NCBI RefSeq assembly: GCF_035968265.1
Contig: NZ_JAVYIM010000006.1
Span: 178,844-242,843 of the forward strand
Source of the DNA: Nitrosarchaeum sp.
Lineage (GTDB): Archaea > Thermoproteota > Nitrososphaeria > Nitrososphaerales > Nitrosopumilaceae
Length of the DNA stretch: 64,000 nt
Direction: 5' to 3'
The notes under the pieces are model-generated. The model ran no database searches and was not told the origin of the DNA. It worked only from the letters and a program-made list of their open reading frames with translations. A program made the translations under genes and the position numbers. This document shows positions 43,864-52,286 of the stretch, one piece after another. Positions within the stretch are counted from its first letter, which is position 1. Every line of letters starts with the position of its first letter.

Positions 43864-44985
43864 ATGGATAGGAAGATTCTTGGAATATCTGGAGGGATTG
43901 CAGTAATAATTGCTGTAGTTGCAGTAATGCTGTTTACACCAAATTTAGAATCAACTCCAATTCAAAAACATAATGAAAAAATCGGCCTTGTAATTAACGC
44001 ACCACATTCAGCAATATCGCTGCAAGATTTGAATCAAATTTACTCTGAAGCATCTTCTACAGGTATTGGAAGAAGTAATGTGTACTTGTTTTGGAATATT
44101 GTCGAGCCTGTAAGAGGAGAATACGATTGGAAACAATCAGATGTGTTGATGAGTTTTAATAAAAATAATGATCTCAAAGTAACATTATTTTTTTCTGTTA
44201 TTAATGGAGAAACACTAGGACCATTTCCAAATTGGATAGGAAAACCATCACTTAATGCAATTGGAGAAGATCGACTAGTAAATATCCTTGATGCAATACT
44301 GTCTCGTTATGATATTATAGATACAGTTGTAATTGCCGGAGAAACAGAATCTCAATTTCGTTATCATGAACAAAATATTCCTGTATACAAGGAACTATTC
44401 AATGGAGTATACGCTAAATTAAAAGAAAAACACCCAGATGTACAAATTGGAAATGGATTTGCGTTACATAACGTATTAAATAAAAATTTAGAGCATATTG
44501 TGTCTGATCTGGCAATAGGCGATTTTGTAGCTTTTTCATACTTCCCAGTTGATACCTTAAATGACATTGTCAAAACACCAGAAGAAGCTAAAGTAGACTT
44601 GGAAAAGACATTTGAAATTATACATGATAAAAAAATTGGACTTTTTGAGGTTAGTTGGAGTACTTCTGATTTTGTAGGAGGTAATGAAACATCACAGCAA
44701 TTGTTTTTAGAAAAATCATTTGAATTTTACACTGAAAATGAATCTAAAATAGAATTTTTTACTTGGTACAGACAATATGATAGACCTGATGGTACATGTG
44801 TGATTGACAAACCAGAAATTGCTAATCAAACTCTAACTGTAGGTGGTGGTTCTGGTTTAGGAAGCAGTGAATACATAATGGAACGATTGAGTCATTACAT
44901 TTGTAATTCTGGATTATTGAGTGTTGATGGAACACCAAAATCTAGTTGGAATGAATTTAAAAATCAGATAGAATTGATCAATTAA
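43864..44985 (+). CDS. Membrane-anchored glycoside-hydrolase-like TIM barrel protein
   Basis: A 373-residue protein with an N-terminal helix (about 6-27) and an extracytoplasmic domain. Features of a (beta/alpha)8 hydrolase are visible: NVYLFWNIVEPVRGEYDW, VVIAGETESQF with a possible acid/base Glu on the fourth strand, and FEVSWSTSDF with a possible nucleophile Glu on a later strand. This is the geometry of clan GH-A enzymes, but I cannot name a GH family. It ends one base before nep1. Confidence 0.65.
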   Translation: MDRKILGISGGIAVIIAVVAVMLFTPNLESTPIQKHNEKIGLVINAPHSAISLQDLNQIYSEASSTGIGRSNVYLFWNIVEPVRGEYDWKQSDVLMSFNKNNDLKVTLFFSVINGETLGPFPNWIGKPSLNAIGEDRLVNILDAILSRYDIIDTVVIAGETESQFRYHEQNIPVYKELFNGVYAKLKEKHPDVQIGNGFALHNVLNKNLEHIVSDLAIGDFVAFSYFPVDTLNDIVKTPEEAKVDLEKTFEIIHDKKIGLFEVSWSTSDFVGGNETSQQLFLEKSFEFYTENESKIEFFTWYRQYDRPDGTCVIDKPEIANQTLTVGGGSGLGSSEYIMERLSHYICNSGLLSVDGTPKSSWNEFKNQIELIN

Positions 44986-44986
44986 G

Positions 44987-45655
44987 ATGCTCTCTCTGAT
45001 TTTGGCAGAATCTGCATTAGAAACAATTCCGTCAGAATTACAAGATCATCCTTCAGTAATCTCACATGCACAAAAACTTGGAAAACATCCATCTGAAATA
45101 TTGCTTGATAACTCATGGCATTTTGCTGCAATGAAAGGAATCAACGATGAAATTAAAAGAGGAAGACCTGATCTAGTTCATTTTTCTATATTAGAAGCTA
45201 CAACAATTCCACTATACTCGCAAAATAAAATTAAAATCTATATTCACACAATTGATGATAACATAATTTACATTGGAGAAAATGTTCACATTCCAAAATC
45301 ATATCATAGATTTGAAGGTCTTATTGAAAAATTATATTTAGAAAAAACCATACAATCTGGCAAAGATGTATTATTAGAAATTAAAAAAAAATCATTTACT
45401 GAATTAATCAGTGAAATAAAACCATCCAAGATTATTGGATTTTCAACTAAAGGAGAACTAAGCTCATTTGAAAAAATTAGCTCTCAAATTTCAGATAATT
45501 CTTGTATAGTTATCGGTGGATTCCAAAAGGGACACTTTTCTGAGTCAATAAACAATAAAATAAATCGTTTATTTTCAGTTGGTAACTTGTCTTATGAGGC
45601 TCATGTAGTGATTGCACGTATGCTCTACGAGTATGAAAAAACCGTTTTTATGTAG
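44987..45655 (+). CDS. nep1: rRNA pseudouridine N1-methyltransferase Nep1/Emg1
   Basis: A 222-residue SPOUT-class methyltransferase that acts on small-subunit rRNA. The family motif RGRPDLVHFSILEATTIP is present, as are HIPKSYHRFEGLIEKL and the C-terminal knot region IVIGGFQKGHFS. Length is normal. It begins one base after the glycosidase-like gene and is followed by tRNA-Gly, rnp4 and rps19e, making a ribosome-biogenesis block. Confidence 0.93.
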   Translation: MLSLILAESALETIPSELQDHPSVISHAQKLGKHPSEILLDNSWHFAAMKGINDEIKRGRPDLVHFSILEATTIPLYSQNKIKIYIHTIDDNIIYIGENVHIPKSYHRFEGLIEKLYLEKTIQSGKDVLLEIKKKSFTELISEIKPSKIIGFSTKGELSSFEKISSQISDNSCIVIGGFQKGHFSESINNKINRLFSVGNLSYEAHVVIARMLYEYEKTVFM

Positions 45656-45677
45656 GAAATTAAGTTTGTTTTCTTGT

Positions 45678-45751
45678 GCAGTCATAGTATAGCCTGGTTA
45701 GTATTCGGGGTTTCCAACCCTGTGACGCGGGTTCGAATCCCGCTGACTGCA
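45678..45751 (+). tRNA. tRNA-Gly (anticodon UCC)
   Basis: The 7-bp acceptor stem GCAGTCA pairs with TGACTGC, followed by discriminator A. The D arm contains TGGTTAG. The anticodon stem CGGGG/CCCTG holds loop TTTCCAA with anticodon TCC (Gly, GGA). The T arm is GCGGG-TTCGAAT-CCCGC. No intron and no encoded CCA. A T-run follows (ACTTTTTT). It lies between nep1 and rnp4 on the same strand. Confidence 0.95.
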
Positions 45752-45801
45752 CTTTTTTATCAAAAGAGAACTAATTTTTAGGTGGATAGTGATTAATTAT
45801 T

Positions 45802-46104
45802 GTGAAACCAGCACTTAGACAAATTGCATTAGAGAGAATGCAGATTTTAATTAATAGTGCAATTTCTAACGCAAAAATGAATCCCGTACTATCTCAGAGA
45901 CAGGCATTGCTGGCACAAAGAATTAGTACAAGACACAAAATTCGAATGCCTTATGAATTAAAAATTGTTTTCTGTAAAAAATGTAAATCATTTATCGCCC
46001 CAGGAATAAATTCTAAAATTCGATTAGGCAGAACATCAATAAAGTCGATCAGAATTTCGTGTAACCTTTGTGGGCATACTTATCGTAAAATAATAGCTCA
46101 ATGA
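45802..46104 (+). CDS. rnp4: RNase P protein component 4 (Rpp21/Rpr2)
   Basis: A 100-residue basic protein starting with GTG. An N-terminal helical region (about 1-50) is followed by a zinc ribbon with C-x2-C pairs (CKKC and CNLCG). The SRHKIRMP-type stretch RISTRHKIRMPYELK is conserved in Rpp21. It is one of the protein subunits that support RNase P RNA in tRNA 5' maturation. It lies between tRNA-Gly and rps19e. Confidence 0.9.
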   Translation: MKPALRQIALERMQILINSAISNAKMNPVLSQRQALLAQRISTRHKIRMPYELKIVFCKKCKSFIAPGINSKIRLGRTSIKSIRISCNLCGHTYRKIIAQ

Positions 46105-46135
46105 TTTATAAGACGATTCCTGAGTTTTTGACCTT

Positions 46136-46588
46136 ATGGCAAAGGTATACGACGTACCATCTGATGTATTGATTAGTAGATTAGCATCTATTTTAAAAAA
46201 TGAAGATATTCCTGCTCCTTCTTGGACTCCATTTGTAAAAACTGGAGCTCATGCAGATAAACCACCTCAAGACAGAGATTGGTGGCATACAAGATGTGCA
46301 TCACTAATGAGAAAAATTTACCTTCATGGTCCACTTGGAATTAACGAATTAAGAAAAATTTATGGTGGAGGTAGACCATCTGGATATGGTGCTGCTCATC
46401 ATAAAGATGCTGGAGGCGCAATAATTCGTAATGCAATTCAAGGATTAGAAAAGCTTGGATATGTTGAGAAAGTTGAGAAAAAAGGTCGTGTCATTTCAAA
46501 AAAAGGAATGCAAAAATTAGATAGATTATCAACAGAAATTCTAAACGAACTGATCGTTGTAAATCCTCAACTAAAAATATACTCTTAG
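46136..46588 (+). CDS. rps19e: 30S ribosomal protein S19e
   Basis: A 150-residue ribosomal protein with all conserved features: YDVPSDVLISRLA near the start, PSWTPFVKTGAHA, RDWWHTRCASLMRKIY, YGGGRPSGYG and ITKKGMQKLD-type ending (VISKKGMQKLDRLS). It is archaeal/eukaryotic only. It is eight bases ahead of the PDCD5-like gene. Confidence 0.97.
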   Translation: MAKVYDVPSDVLISRLASILKNEDIPAPSWTPFVKTGAHADKPPQDRDWWHTRCASLMRKIYLHGPLGINELRKIYGGGRPSGYGAAHHKDAGGAIIRNAIQGLEKLGYVEKVEKKGRVISKKGMQKLDRLSTEILNELIVVNPQLKIYS

Positions 46589-46595
46589 ATTTAAA

Positions 46596-46871
46596 ATGAG
46601 TTTTTCTGAATCACCTGATCAAGATAAACAAAATCACGATATGGTTGCTCAAAAAGAGCAAATTCTCAAACAAATACTCTCTCCAGATGCAAGAATGAGA
46701 TTAAATAACATCAAAATGGTCAAACCTGAATTATCTGATTTAGTAGAGCAGTATCTAATTGGAATGGCATCGCAAGGAAAAATGAATTCTCAGATTAACG
46801 ACAATCAGCTTAAACAAATTTTATTATCAATTCAACAACCAAAACGTGATTTTAAGATAAATCGTATCTAA
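46596..46871 (+). CDS. PDCD5-family DNA-binding protein
   Basis: A 91-residue protein with the PDCD5/TFAR19 core: ILSPDARMRLNNIKMVKPEL, VEQYLIGMASQGKM and QLKQILLSIQQ. The family forms a three-helix bundle and, in eukaryotes, assists tubulin chaperoning and apoptosis; its archaeal role is not firmly known. It follows rps19e closely, an arrangement conserved in many archaea. Confidence 0.93.
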   Translation: MSFSESPDQDKQNHDMVAQKEQILKQILSPDARMRLNNIKMVKPELSDLVEQYLIGMASQGKMNSQINDNQLKQILLSIQQPKRDFKINRI

Positions 46872-46901
46872 TCAGAGAAAATATAATTAGGGGATAATAT
46901 C

Positions 46902-46911
46902 AGGGATCCCT
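46902..46911. promoter_or_regulatory. Perfect palindrome before a TTG start
   Basis: AGGGATCCCT is a 10-bp perfect palindrome ending one base before the TTG start (46913) of the dehydrogenase gene. An AGGGG-type ribosome binding site lies at about 46889-46893. The palindrome could bind a repressor or may be chance. Confidence 0.3.
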
Positions 46912-46912
46912 A

Positions 46913-47989
46913 TTGAAAGCTGTAGTTTACGAAGAATATGCTCCTGATGATAATTATGCAAAAATTTTAAAAGTAAAAGATATTTCTGATCCAAAACCAA
47001 AAGCAAATGAAGTTGTATTCAAACTAAAAGCAGCAGCTCTTAACTATAATGATATCTGGGGAATGAGAGGTGTACCAATTGCTATACCATTACCACACGT
47101 ATCTGGCTCTGATGCTGCAGGAGATGTTATTGCAGTAGGAGAAGATGTAAAAACTATCAAAGTAGGGGACAGAGTTGTCTCACATTCAAATCTTTCATGT
47201 AGAACATGTGCATTATGTACATCAGGTAGAGAATTTGATTGTACAAATAGACAAGTTTGGGGATTCCAAACAGGTCCACTCTGGGGCGCATATAGTGAAC
47301 TAGTACATCTACCAGAAGTTAATGTATCAAAAATTCCCGAAGGCGTTTCTTATGAAGATGCAGCAGCAGCTTCAATGACAATTCTTACTTCTTGGCATAT
47401 GTTAGTTGGAAGAGCCAAAATTACACCTGGACAAACTGTTCTAATTATGGGTGGAGGTTCTGGTGTTGGTAGCTTTGGAATTCAGATTGCAAAACTCTAC
47501 AATTGTACTGTTATCGCAACTGCCAGTGGAGATAAACTCGATAAATGTAAAGCATTAGGTGCTGATTATGCAGTAGATCATAGAAAAGAAGACTGGCACA
47601 AAGAAGTCTTTAAAATTACAAAAGATATTGCTGCAAAAACTGGTGTTAGACCAGGAATTGATTTAACATTTGATCATATTGGAGAAACTCACTTTAACAA
47701 ACAATTGACCCTTCTTAACTATGGAGGAACACTTGTTTCATGTGGAGCTACTACTGGATATGATGCAAAAATTGATCTTAGACACATCTTCTTTAAAGGA
47801 ATCAATGTGTTAGGTTCAACTCAAGGAACTAAAGCTGAAATGGATCTCGGTTTGTATTGGATGGGTAAGGGTAAGATTAAAGCAGAAATTGATTCTACTT
47901 TTACATTTGAACAAGCTGCAGAAGCACATACAAAAATGCTCTCTGGAAAGTTCTTTGGCAAAATTATGATGAAGCCAGAAAACGCCTAA
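46913..47989 (+). CDS. Zinc-type alcohol dehydrogenase-like MDR reductase
   Basis: A 358-residue medium-chain dehydrogenase/reductase starting with TTG. The structural zinc cysteines are visible in LSCRTCALCTSGREFDC, and the nucleotide-binding motif is GGGSGVGSFGIQIAK. The usual catalytic-zinc Cys is replaced in NYNDIWGMRG, as in acryloyl-CoA/crotonyl-CoA reductase and quinone reductase relatives. It may therefore be an enoyl-CoA-type reductase in the carbon cycle, an inference. A CitE-like gene follows after seven bases. Confidence 0.85.
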   Translation: MKAVVYEEYAPDDNYAKILKVKDISDPKPKANEVVFKLKAAALNYNDIWGMRGVPIAIPLPHVSGSDAAGDVIAVGEDVKTIKVGDRVVSHSNLSCRTCALCTSGREFDCTNRQVWGFQTGPLWGAYSELVHLPEVNVSKIPEGVSYEDAAAASMTILTSWHMLVGRAKITPGQTVLIMGGGSGVGSFGIQIAKLYNCTVIATASGDKLDKCKALGADYAVDHRKEDWHKEVFKITKDIAAKTGVRPGIDLTFDHIGETHFNKQLTLLNYGGTLVSCGATTGYDAKIDLRHIFFKGINVLGSTQGTKAEMDLGLYWMGKGKIKAEIDSTFTFEQAAEAHTKMLSGKFFGKIMMKPENA

Positions 47990-47996
47990 TAATTTA

Positions 47997-48866
47997 ATGA
48001 CACAGCTTTTTCGCAGTCTTATTTTTGTTCCCGGAAATAATTCTAGGTTTTTAGAAAAGGCAAAAAATATTCAAGCTGATATAATCTGTTTTGATTTAGA
48101 AGATTCAGTACCTGATGAGGAAAAAAATAATGCTAGAAAATTAATTCACGATGCTCTAAAATTACGTCAATCTTACAAATCATCAATTTTTGTGCGTACA
48201 AATTCTCCAAAATCTGGAAAAATTCCAGATGATCTCAAAGCAATTATTCAAAAAGGAATTGATGGAATAGTGATTCCTAAAGTAAACAATGTTACTGATC
48301 TAAAAAAAATTGAAAAGAATCTTTTATTACTAGAAAAGAATCGTAAGCTAAAACCAATTCAAATAATTCCTTCCATTGAATCAGCTGAAGGAGTAGTCAA
48401 CACCTACAATATCTCATCATATAGTAAAAGAATACACGCAGTAGTTTTTGGAGTTTTTGATCTCTTAAATGACTTAGGTATTGAATACTCAAAAGATTCA
48501 GATGGCGGAAAATATTCTAGGGCAAAAATTCCCGTAGATGCAAAAGCAGCAGGAGTGTCTGCTATTGATGCTATTTGGCAAGATCTTAAAGACATTAAGG
48601 GATTAGAAAAAGATTGTCAAGTTGGAAAAAATCTTGGATATGCAGGAAAAAGTATCATACACCCTGACCAAATTTTAACAACTCACAAAGTTTTCTATCC
48701 AAGTAAAAATGAAATTCAATGGGCAGAAAAAGTTGTCAAATTTTATTTAGACTCAACAAAAAAAGGAAAAGGAGCAACAACCATAGATGGAAAAATGATT
48801 GATGAGGTTCACTTTAAACAAGCCAAAACAGTACTTGAAATTGTAAAATCCACTCCATCAGTTTAG
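47997..48866 (+). CDS. HpcH/HpaI aldolase / citrate-lyase beta-like protein (CitE-like)
   Basis: A 289-residue TIM-barrel lyase of the CitE/malyl-CoA lyase group. RSLIFVPGNNSRFLEKA, the metal-binding ICFDLEDSVPDEEK, VRTNS, and IIPSIESAEGV are conserved; GKSIIHPDQI closes the barrel. It would cleave or form a C-C bond in an acyl-CoA such as malyl- or citramalyl-CoA, or hydrolyse malyl-CoA. Co-transcribed with the MDR reductase upstream (seven-base gap), so both may serve the same CoA-ester pathway. Confidence 0.88.
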   Translation: MTQLFRSLIFVPGNNSRFLEKAKNIQADIICFDLEDSVPDEEKNNARKLIHDALKLRQSYKSSIFVRTNSPKSGKIPDDLKAIIQKGIDGIVIPKVNNVTDLKKIEKNLLLLEKNRKLKPIQIIPSIESAEGVVNTYNISSYSKRIHAVVFGVFDLLNDLGIEYSKDSDGGKYSRAKIPVDAKAAGVSAIDAIWQDLKDIKGLEKDCQVGKNLGYAGKSIIHPDQILTTHKVFYPSKNEIQWAEKVVKFYLDSTKKGKGATTIDGKMIDEVHFKQAKTVLEIVKSTPSV

Positions 48867-48908
48867 CATTTTCTTACAAATTATTTTCTAATCTTATACT
48901 TTCTATAA

Positions 48909-49502
48909 TCAAAAATCGACACAAGTACTTTTATTATAAATTTGTTCATTTATTATTCCTTGAAACAAAATATTGTTCTTTTTCATTTCAATCTTTATCT
49001 CATCAAAAACACATTTGTATTTTGAAATTCTTTTACTCTCACTACGTACTTTACCATATTCTACAATTAACCCATCTATGATTAAATTTTCAATTTTTCG
49101 ATATCCTGATGTTTTTGGAATTTTAGATTCGCTTAAAATTTGAGGGATGGTTAACTCGTTTTTAAAAAGACAATTAAGCATTTGTCTAGTTTCATTATCG
49201 CCACATGACACTAATAGTGAATCAATTAAGTTTTGATCAATTACTCTAACCGAGTAATTATTGCCTTTTTTTTGAATTTTTATTACTTCGTTTAGACATT
49301 CATTTTCAAATTTTTTTCTATTTAAATTTAAAATATTTTTTAATACTAAATTCAATTTATCAAAATGTTCTATAGATAGCTTTATTGACATTCCATGATC
49401 TAAAAACAATTTTCTTTCAATTTTTTTTAATTCATCTTCATCCAATTTTTGTTTAATTTTTTGAGATAATGCTTTAGCAATTAACCTGTCTATTCCTCCC
49501 AT
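48909..49502 (-). CDS. Winged-helix regulator, thaumarchaeal type
   Basis: A 197-residue protein, Lys-rich, with a helical N-terminal region and a winged-helix segment at about 100-165 (MLNCLFKNELTIPQILSESK, then SGYRKIENLIIDGLI and a wing with RISKYKCVF). It is divergent from a response regulator gene across 47 bp. Target unknown. Length and layout match several uncharacterised thaumarchaeal regulators. Confidence 0.7.
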   Translation of the reverse strand: MGGIDRLIAKALSQKIKQKLDEDELKKIERKLFLDHGMSIKLSIEHFDKLNLVLKNILNLNRKKFENECLNEVIKIQKKGNNYSVRVIDQNLIDSLLVSCGDNETRQMLNCLFKNELTIPQILSESKIPKTSGYRKIENLIIDGLIVEYGKVRSESKRISKYKCVFDEIKIEMKKNNILFQGIINEQIYNKSTCVDF

Positions 49503-49549
49503 ATACTATTAAAAAATAATACAAAATATTAAAGCATGTGTGATCAAAC

Positions 49550-49909
49550 ATGATTATTATGAAACGTTCTGTTATCGTGATTGATGATGATGAAGATACA
49601 GTTAGGTTATTTGGTGAATTTTTGGAGGAAAAAGGCATTAAAGTAATTGGTAGTGGCTACGATGGTATAACCGCAATCAAACTTTACAAAGAAAAAACCC
49701 CTGATGTTGTTTTGATTGATATTATGATGCCAAATGGAAGTGGTTTTTATGCAATCAAAAAAATCCAAGAAATAAATTCTAATGCAAAAATCATCGCTGT
49801 GAGTGGAGATAGTAGTTATTCAACTGAAGAAAAATTAGAAAAATTATCTATTCCGTTGATCCATAAACCGTTTAATATGGAACAAGTTATCTCTATAATT
49901 AACGGCTAA
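49550..49909 (+). CDS. Single-domain response regulator (CheY-like)
   Basis: A 119-residue receiver domain with the acidic cluster IDDDEDT, phospho-acceptor Asp in VVLIDIMMP, Ser in AVSGD and Lys in HKPF. It is a close paralog of the regulator at 30442 (both share GYDG and DIMMP). There is no output domain and no adjacent kinase. The start is ATG 49550, with ATG 49559 as an alternative. Confidence 0.9.
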   Translation: MIIMKRSVIVIDDDEDTVRLFGEFLEEKGIKVIGSGYDGITAIKLYKEKTPDVVLIDIMMPNGSGFYAIKKIQEINSNAKIIAVSGDSSYSTEEKLEKLSIPLIHKPFNMEQVISIING

Positions 49910-49977
49910 ATCTTTTCCCACATTTGGGACTTTTCATATAATCTTATATTGAAATCATCATAAAGTAATACAGTACA

Positions 49978-50121
49978 ATGAGTAAACGTGTAACGATAAT
50001 GATTGATGATGATCTGGATAAAAAAATAAGACTTCGTCAAGCAAAAATGATTCAGCAAGAGCAGTCTTCATACAGTTATTCTAAGGTCTTAAATGAAACT
50101 CTTAGAAAAGTCTTAAAATAA
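49978..50121 (+). CDS. 47-aa ribbon-helix-helix-like protein
   Basis: A 47-residue protein starting MSKRVTIMIDDDLDKKIRLR and ending SYSKVLNETLRKVLK. The pattern of a beta strand (RVTIMIDDDL) and two helices separated by a Ser/Tyr turn matches the Arc/MetJ ribbon-helix-helix fold. It lies 68 bases after the response regulator. A DNA-binding role is inferred from the pattern only. Confidence 0.68.
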   Translation: MSKRVTIMIDDDLDKKIRLRQAKMIQQEQSSYSYSKVLNETLRKVLK

Positions 50122-50184
50122 TTTTATGAAATAACATTTTTTACCTTTTCGAATAGAATAAAGACTTGTTAACTCAATATTGTA

Positions 50185-50901
50185 GTGGTACAATTGATTA
50201 ATCTACTAGACCCTACAGTTGTAATCAAAAAAATGTTTGAATCTGGACAATATGATGAAATGTACAATTATTGTCAAAAGTTACTTTCTAATAATCAAAA
50301 TGATATGGTGGCACTTCAAAATTCTGCATTGGCTTTAATACATTTAGCAAGATATGAGGATGCAATCATCTATTGTGATAAAGTATTAGAAATTAAAAAT
50401 TATGACAATTATGCTTTAAAAAATAAAATATACTCACTTGAAAAATTAAAACGATATGATGATGTTATAATTTGCTGTAACATTATTCTTGAACACGATT
50501 CTACAGATACTTGGACATTCAATAGTTTAGGTTTATCATTAAATGAATTAGATCGACATACAGACGCTATAGAATTTTATGATAAAACACTAAAAATTGA
50601 TAGTAATGACATTACTGCATTGATGAATAAGGCTATTTCCTTAAATCATTTAAAAAATTATAAAGAATCTATTGAATTTTATGATAAAGCACAAATTGAA
50701 GATCCCAGCTTAAATGAAGCATCAATTGCTAAATCTAAAGCATTTGAAAAATTAGGTATGGCCGATGAGGCTTTTTTAGCCGCACAAGGTGTTTTAGTCA
50801 AAGATATGACAAAAATCATTGCTGATGCCAAAAAAAATAAGTGTACTGTTTTTCATCAATTCTGTCAAAACGAATTTGATGAATTATCCAATAAAAAATA
50901 A
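50185..50901 (+). CDS. Tetratricopeptide-repeat protein
   Basis: A 238-residue protein starting with GTG. At least five TPR units are visible between about residues 18 and 195, each with the A-L/Y-D spacing (for example ALALIHLARYEDAIIYCDKV and GLSLNELDRHTDAIEFYDKT). The C-terminus is soluble with two cysteines (KCTVFHQFC). It is probably a protein-protein scaffold; partner unknown. The riboflavin genes follow in the same direction. Confidence 0.85.
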   Translation: MVQLINLLDPTVVIKKMFESGQYDEMYNYCQKLLSNNQNDMVALQNSALALIHLARYEDAIIYCDKVLEIKNYDNYALKNKIYSLEKLKRYDDVIICCNIILEHDSTDTWTFNSLGLSLNELDRHTDAIEFYDKTLKIDSNDITALMNKAISLNHLKNYKESIEFYDKAQIEDPSLNEASIAKSKAFEKLGMADEAFLAAQGVLVKDMTKIIADAKKNKCTVFHQFCQNEFDELSNKK

Positions 50902-50952
50902 AATTCACATTAACAAGAAAATCAATTTATACAAAGAAATTTTACAACATAA

Positions 50953-51540
50953 ATGATGTTTACTGGAATAGTTGAGGGAATAGGAAAAATTGAGAAAATT
51001 TCCAAAAATACAAAAACTAGAAGCTCTATTCAAATGACGGTAAATTTAGGAAAACATGCAAAAGGTTTGAAAATAGGACAAAGTGTATCTTTGAATGGAG
51101 TTTGTCTTACAGCTACCAAACTTTCTAACTCTCAATGCATTTTTGAAATGATCGAGGAAACTACTCGTAAAACTGATCTAGGAAATCTAAAACCTGGAGA
51201 TATTGTTAACATTGAAAGAAGTCTAAAAGCTGGTGAGCGATTAGAAGGACATTTTGTTTTGGGTCATGTAGATGGTGTTGGCACCATTAAAAAAATAGAA
51301 ACTAAACCTAAAGAAGTTCAAGTTTGGTTTGAAATTCCAAAAAACTTGACAAAATATGTTGTGAAAAAAGGTTCGATTGCAATAGATGGAATTAGTCTAA
51401 CTGTAGTAGATATTAAAAATAATCTTGCTTCAGTATGTCTTATTCCTCATACAATGGAAAAGACCAATTTTAAAATCAAAAATGTTGGTGATAAGATTAA
51501 CATTGAGACAGATATACTTGGTAAATACATTTTAAAATAA
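50953..51540 (+). CDS. ribC: Riboflavin synthase (alpha-type, lumazine-binding)
   Basis: A 195-residue enzyme that dismutates two 6,7-dimethyl-8-ribityllumazines to riboflavin. It has two similar lumazine-binding domains: MFTGIVEGIGKIE with GQSVSLNGVCLT, and HFVLGHVDGVGTI with KGSIAIDGISLT. The family normally starts at MFTG, so ATG 50956 is as likely as 50953. A TATA-like TTTATAC lies at 50926-50932. This bacterial-type enzyme replaces the unrelated archaeal RibC of methanogens. It has its own promoter ahead of the ribB operon. Confidence 0.93.
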   Translation: MMFTGIVEGIGKIEKISKNTKTRSSIQMTVNLGKHAKGLKIGQSVSLNGVCLTATKLSNSQCIFEMIEETTRKTDLGNLKPGDIVNIERSLKAGERLEGHFVLGHVDGVGTIKKIETKPKEVQVWFEIPKNLTKYVVKKGSIAIDGISLTVVDIKNNLASVCLIPHTMEKTNFKIKNVGDKINIETDILGKYILK

Positions 51541-51581
51541 AATTATTATAATACTATTTTTGTGGTAATTACCAATTTTTT

Positions 51582-51605
51582 AGTAAACTTTATAATTAGT
51601 TTACT
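51582..51605. promoter_or_regulatory. Inverted repeat enclosing the ribB TATA box
   Basis: AGTAAACT (51582-51589), an 8-nt centre TTATAATT, and AGTTTACT (51598-51605) form a perfect inverted repeat. The centre with its flank reads TTTATAATT, a TATA box 22-30 nt before ATG 51619. A protein bound here would block TBP. It is a strong candidate operator for the riboflavin operon. Confidence 0.7.
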
Positions 51606-51618
51606 GTGATTTTTGCAT

Positions 51619-52284
51619 ATGTCTCTTGAATCTGGAATTGAATCATTAAAACGTGGTGAGTTTGTATTATTATTTGATTCTGCAGGAAGAGAAAATGAGA
51701 TAGACATGGTAGTTGCTGCAGAATTTGTAACTCCAGAACATGTTGCAAGAATGCGACAACATGCAGGTGGTCTTTTGTGTATTGCAATTGAACATAATTT
51801 TGCAAATTCTCTAGAATTACGTTACATGCATGAAATTTTAGCAGATTCTACAATTTCTAATAAAGAGATGATCATGGGACTTGCCCCATATGGTGATCAT
51901 CCAACATTTTCAATTTCAGTTAATCATTATCAAACTTATACTGGTATAACAGACAAAGATAGATCATTAACAATAAGAGAAATGGCCAACATTTTCAAGG
52001 TGGAAAACAAAAAGAAAAAATTTGTTTCTTCATTCAAAACACCCGGTCATGTTCCATTGTTACTTGCCTCAGAAGGATTATTATCAAAAAGACAAGGTCA
52101 TACTGAAATGTCTGTATATCTTAGTAAAATTGCAGGATTGACTCCAGTTACTGCAATTTGTGAAATGATGGATGCTCAAACTTATACTGCTCTATCTGTT
52201 GATAAGGCAGAAAAATATGCAAAACAAAATGCAATTCCATTAATTGATGGAAAAGAATTATTAGAATTTGCTAAGGTGCATTAA
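51619..52284 (+). CDS. ribB: 3,4-dihydroxy-2-butanone 4-phosphate synthase
   Basis: About 221 residues from ATG 51619 (the TTG at 51613 is less likely). It converts ribulose 5-phosphate to the four-carbon riboflavin precursor. Conserved features include LFDSAGRENEIDMVVAAE (acidic loop), MRQHAGGLLC, TGITDKDRS and RQGHTEMSVYLSKIAGL. It is a stand-alone enzyme with no GTP cyclohydrolase II domain, as in archaea. ribH begins two bases after its stop. Confidence 0.95.
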   Translation: MSLESGIESLKRGEFVLLFDSAGRENEIDMVVAAEFVTPEHVARMRQHAGGLLCIAIEHNFANSLELRYMHEILADSTISNKEMIMGLAPYGDHPTFSISVNHYQTYTGITDKDRSLTIREMANIFKVENKKKKFVSSFKTPGHVPLLLASEGLLSKRQGHTEMSVYLSKIAGLTPVTAICEMMDAQTYTALSVDKAEKYAKQNAIPLIDGKELLEFAKVH

Positions 52285-52286
52285 TT

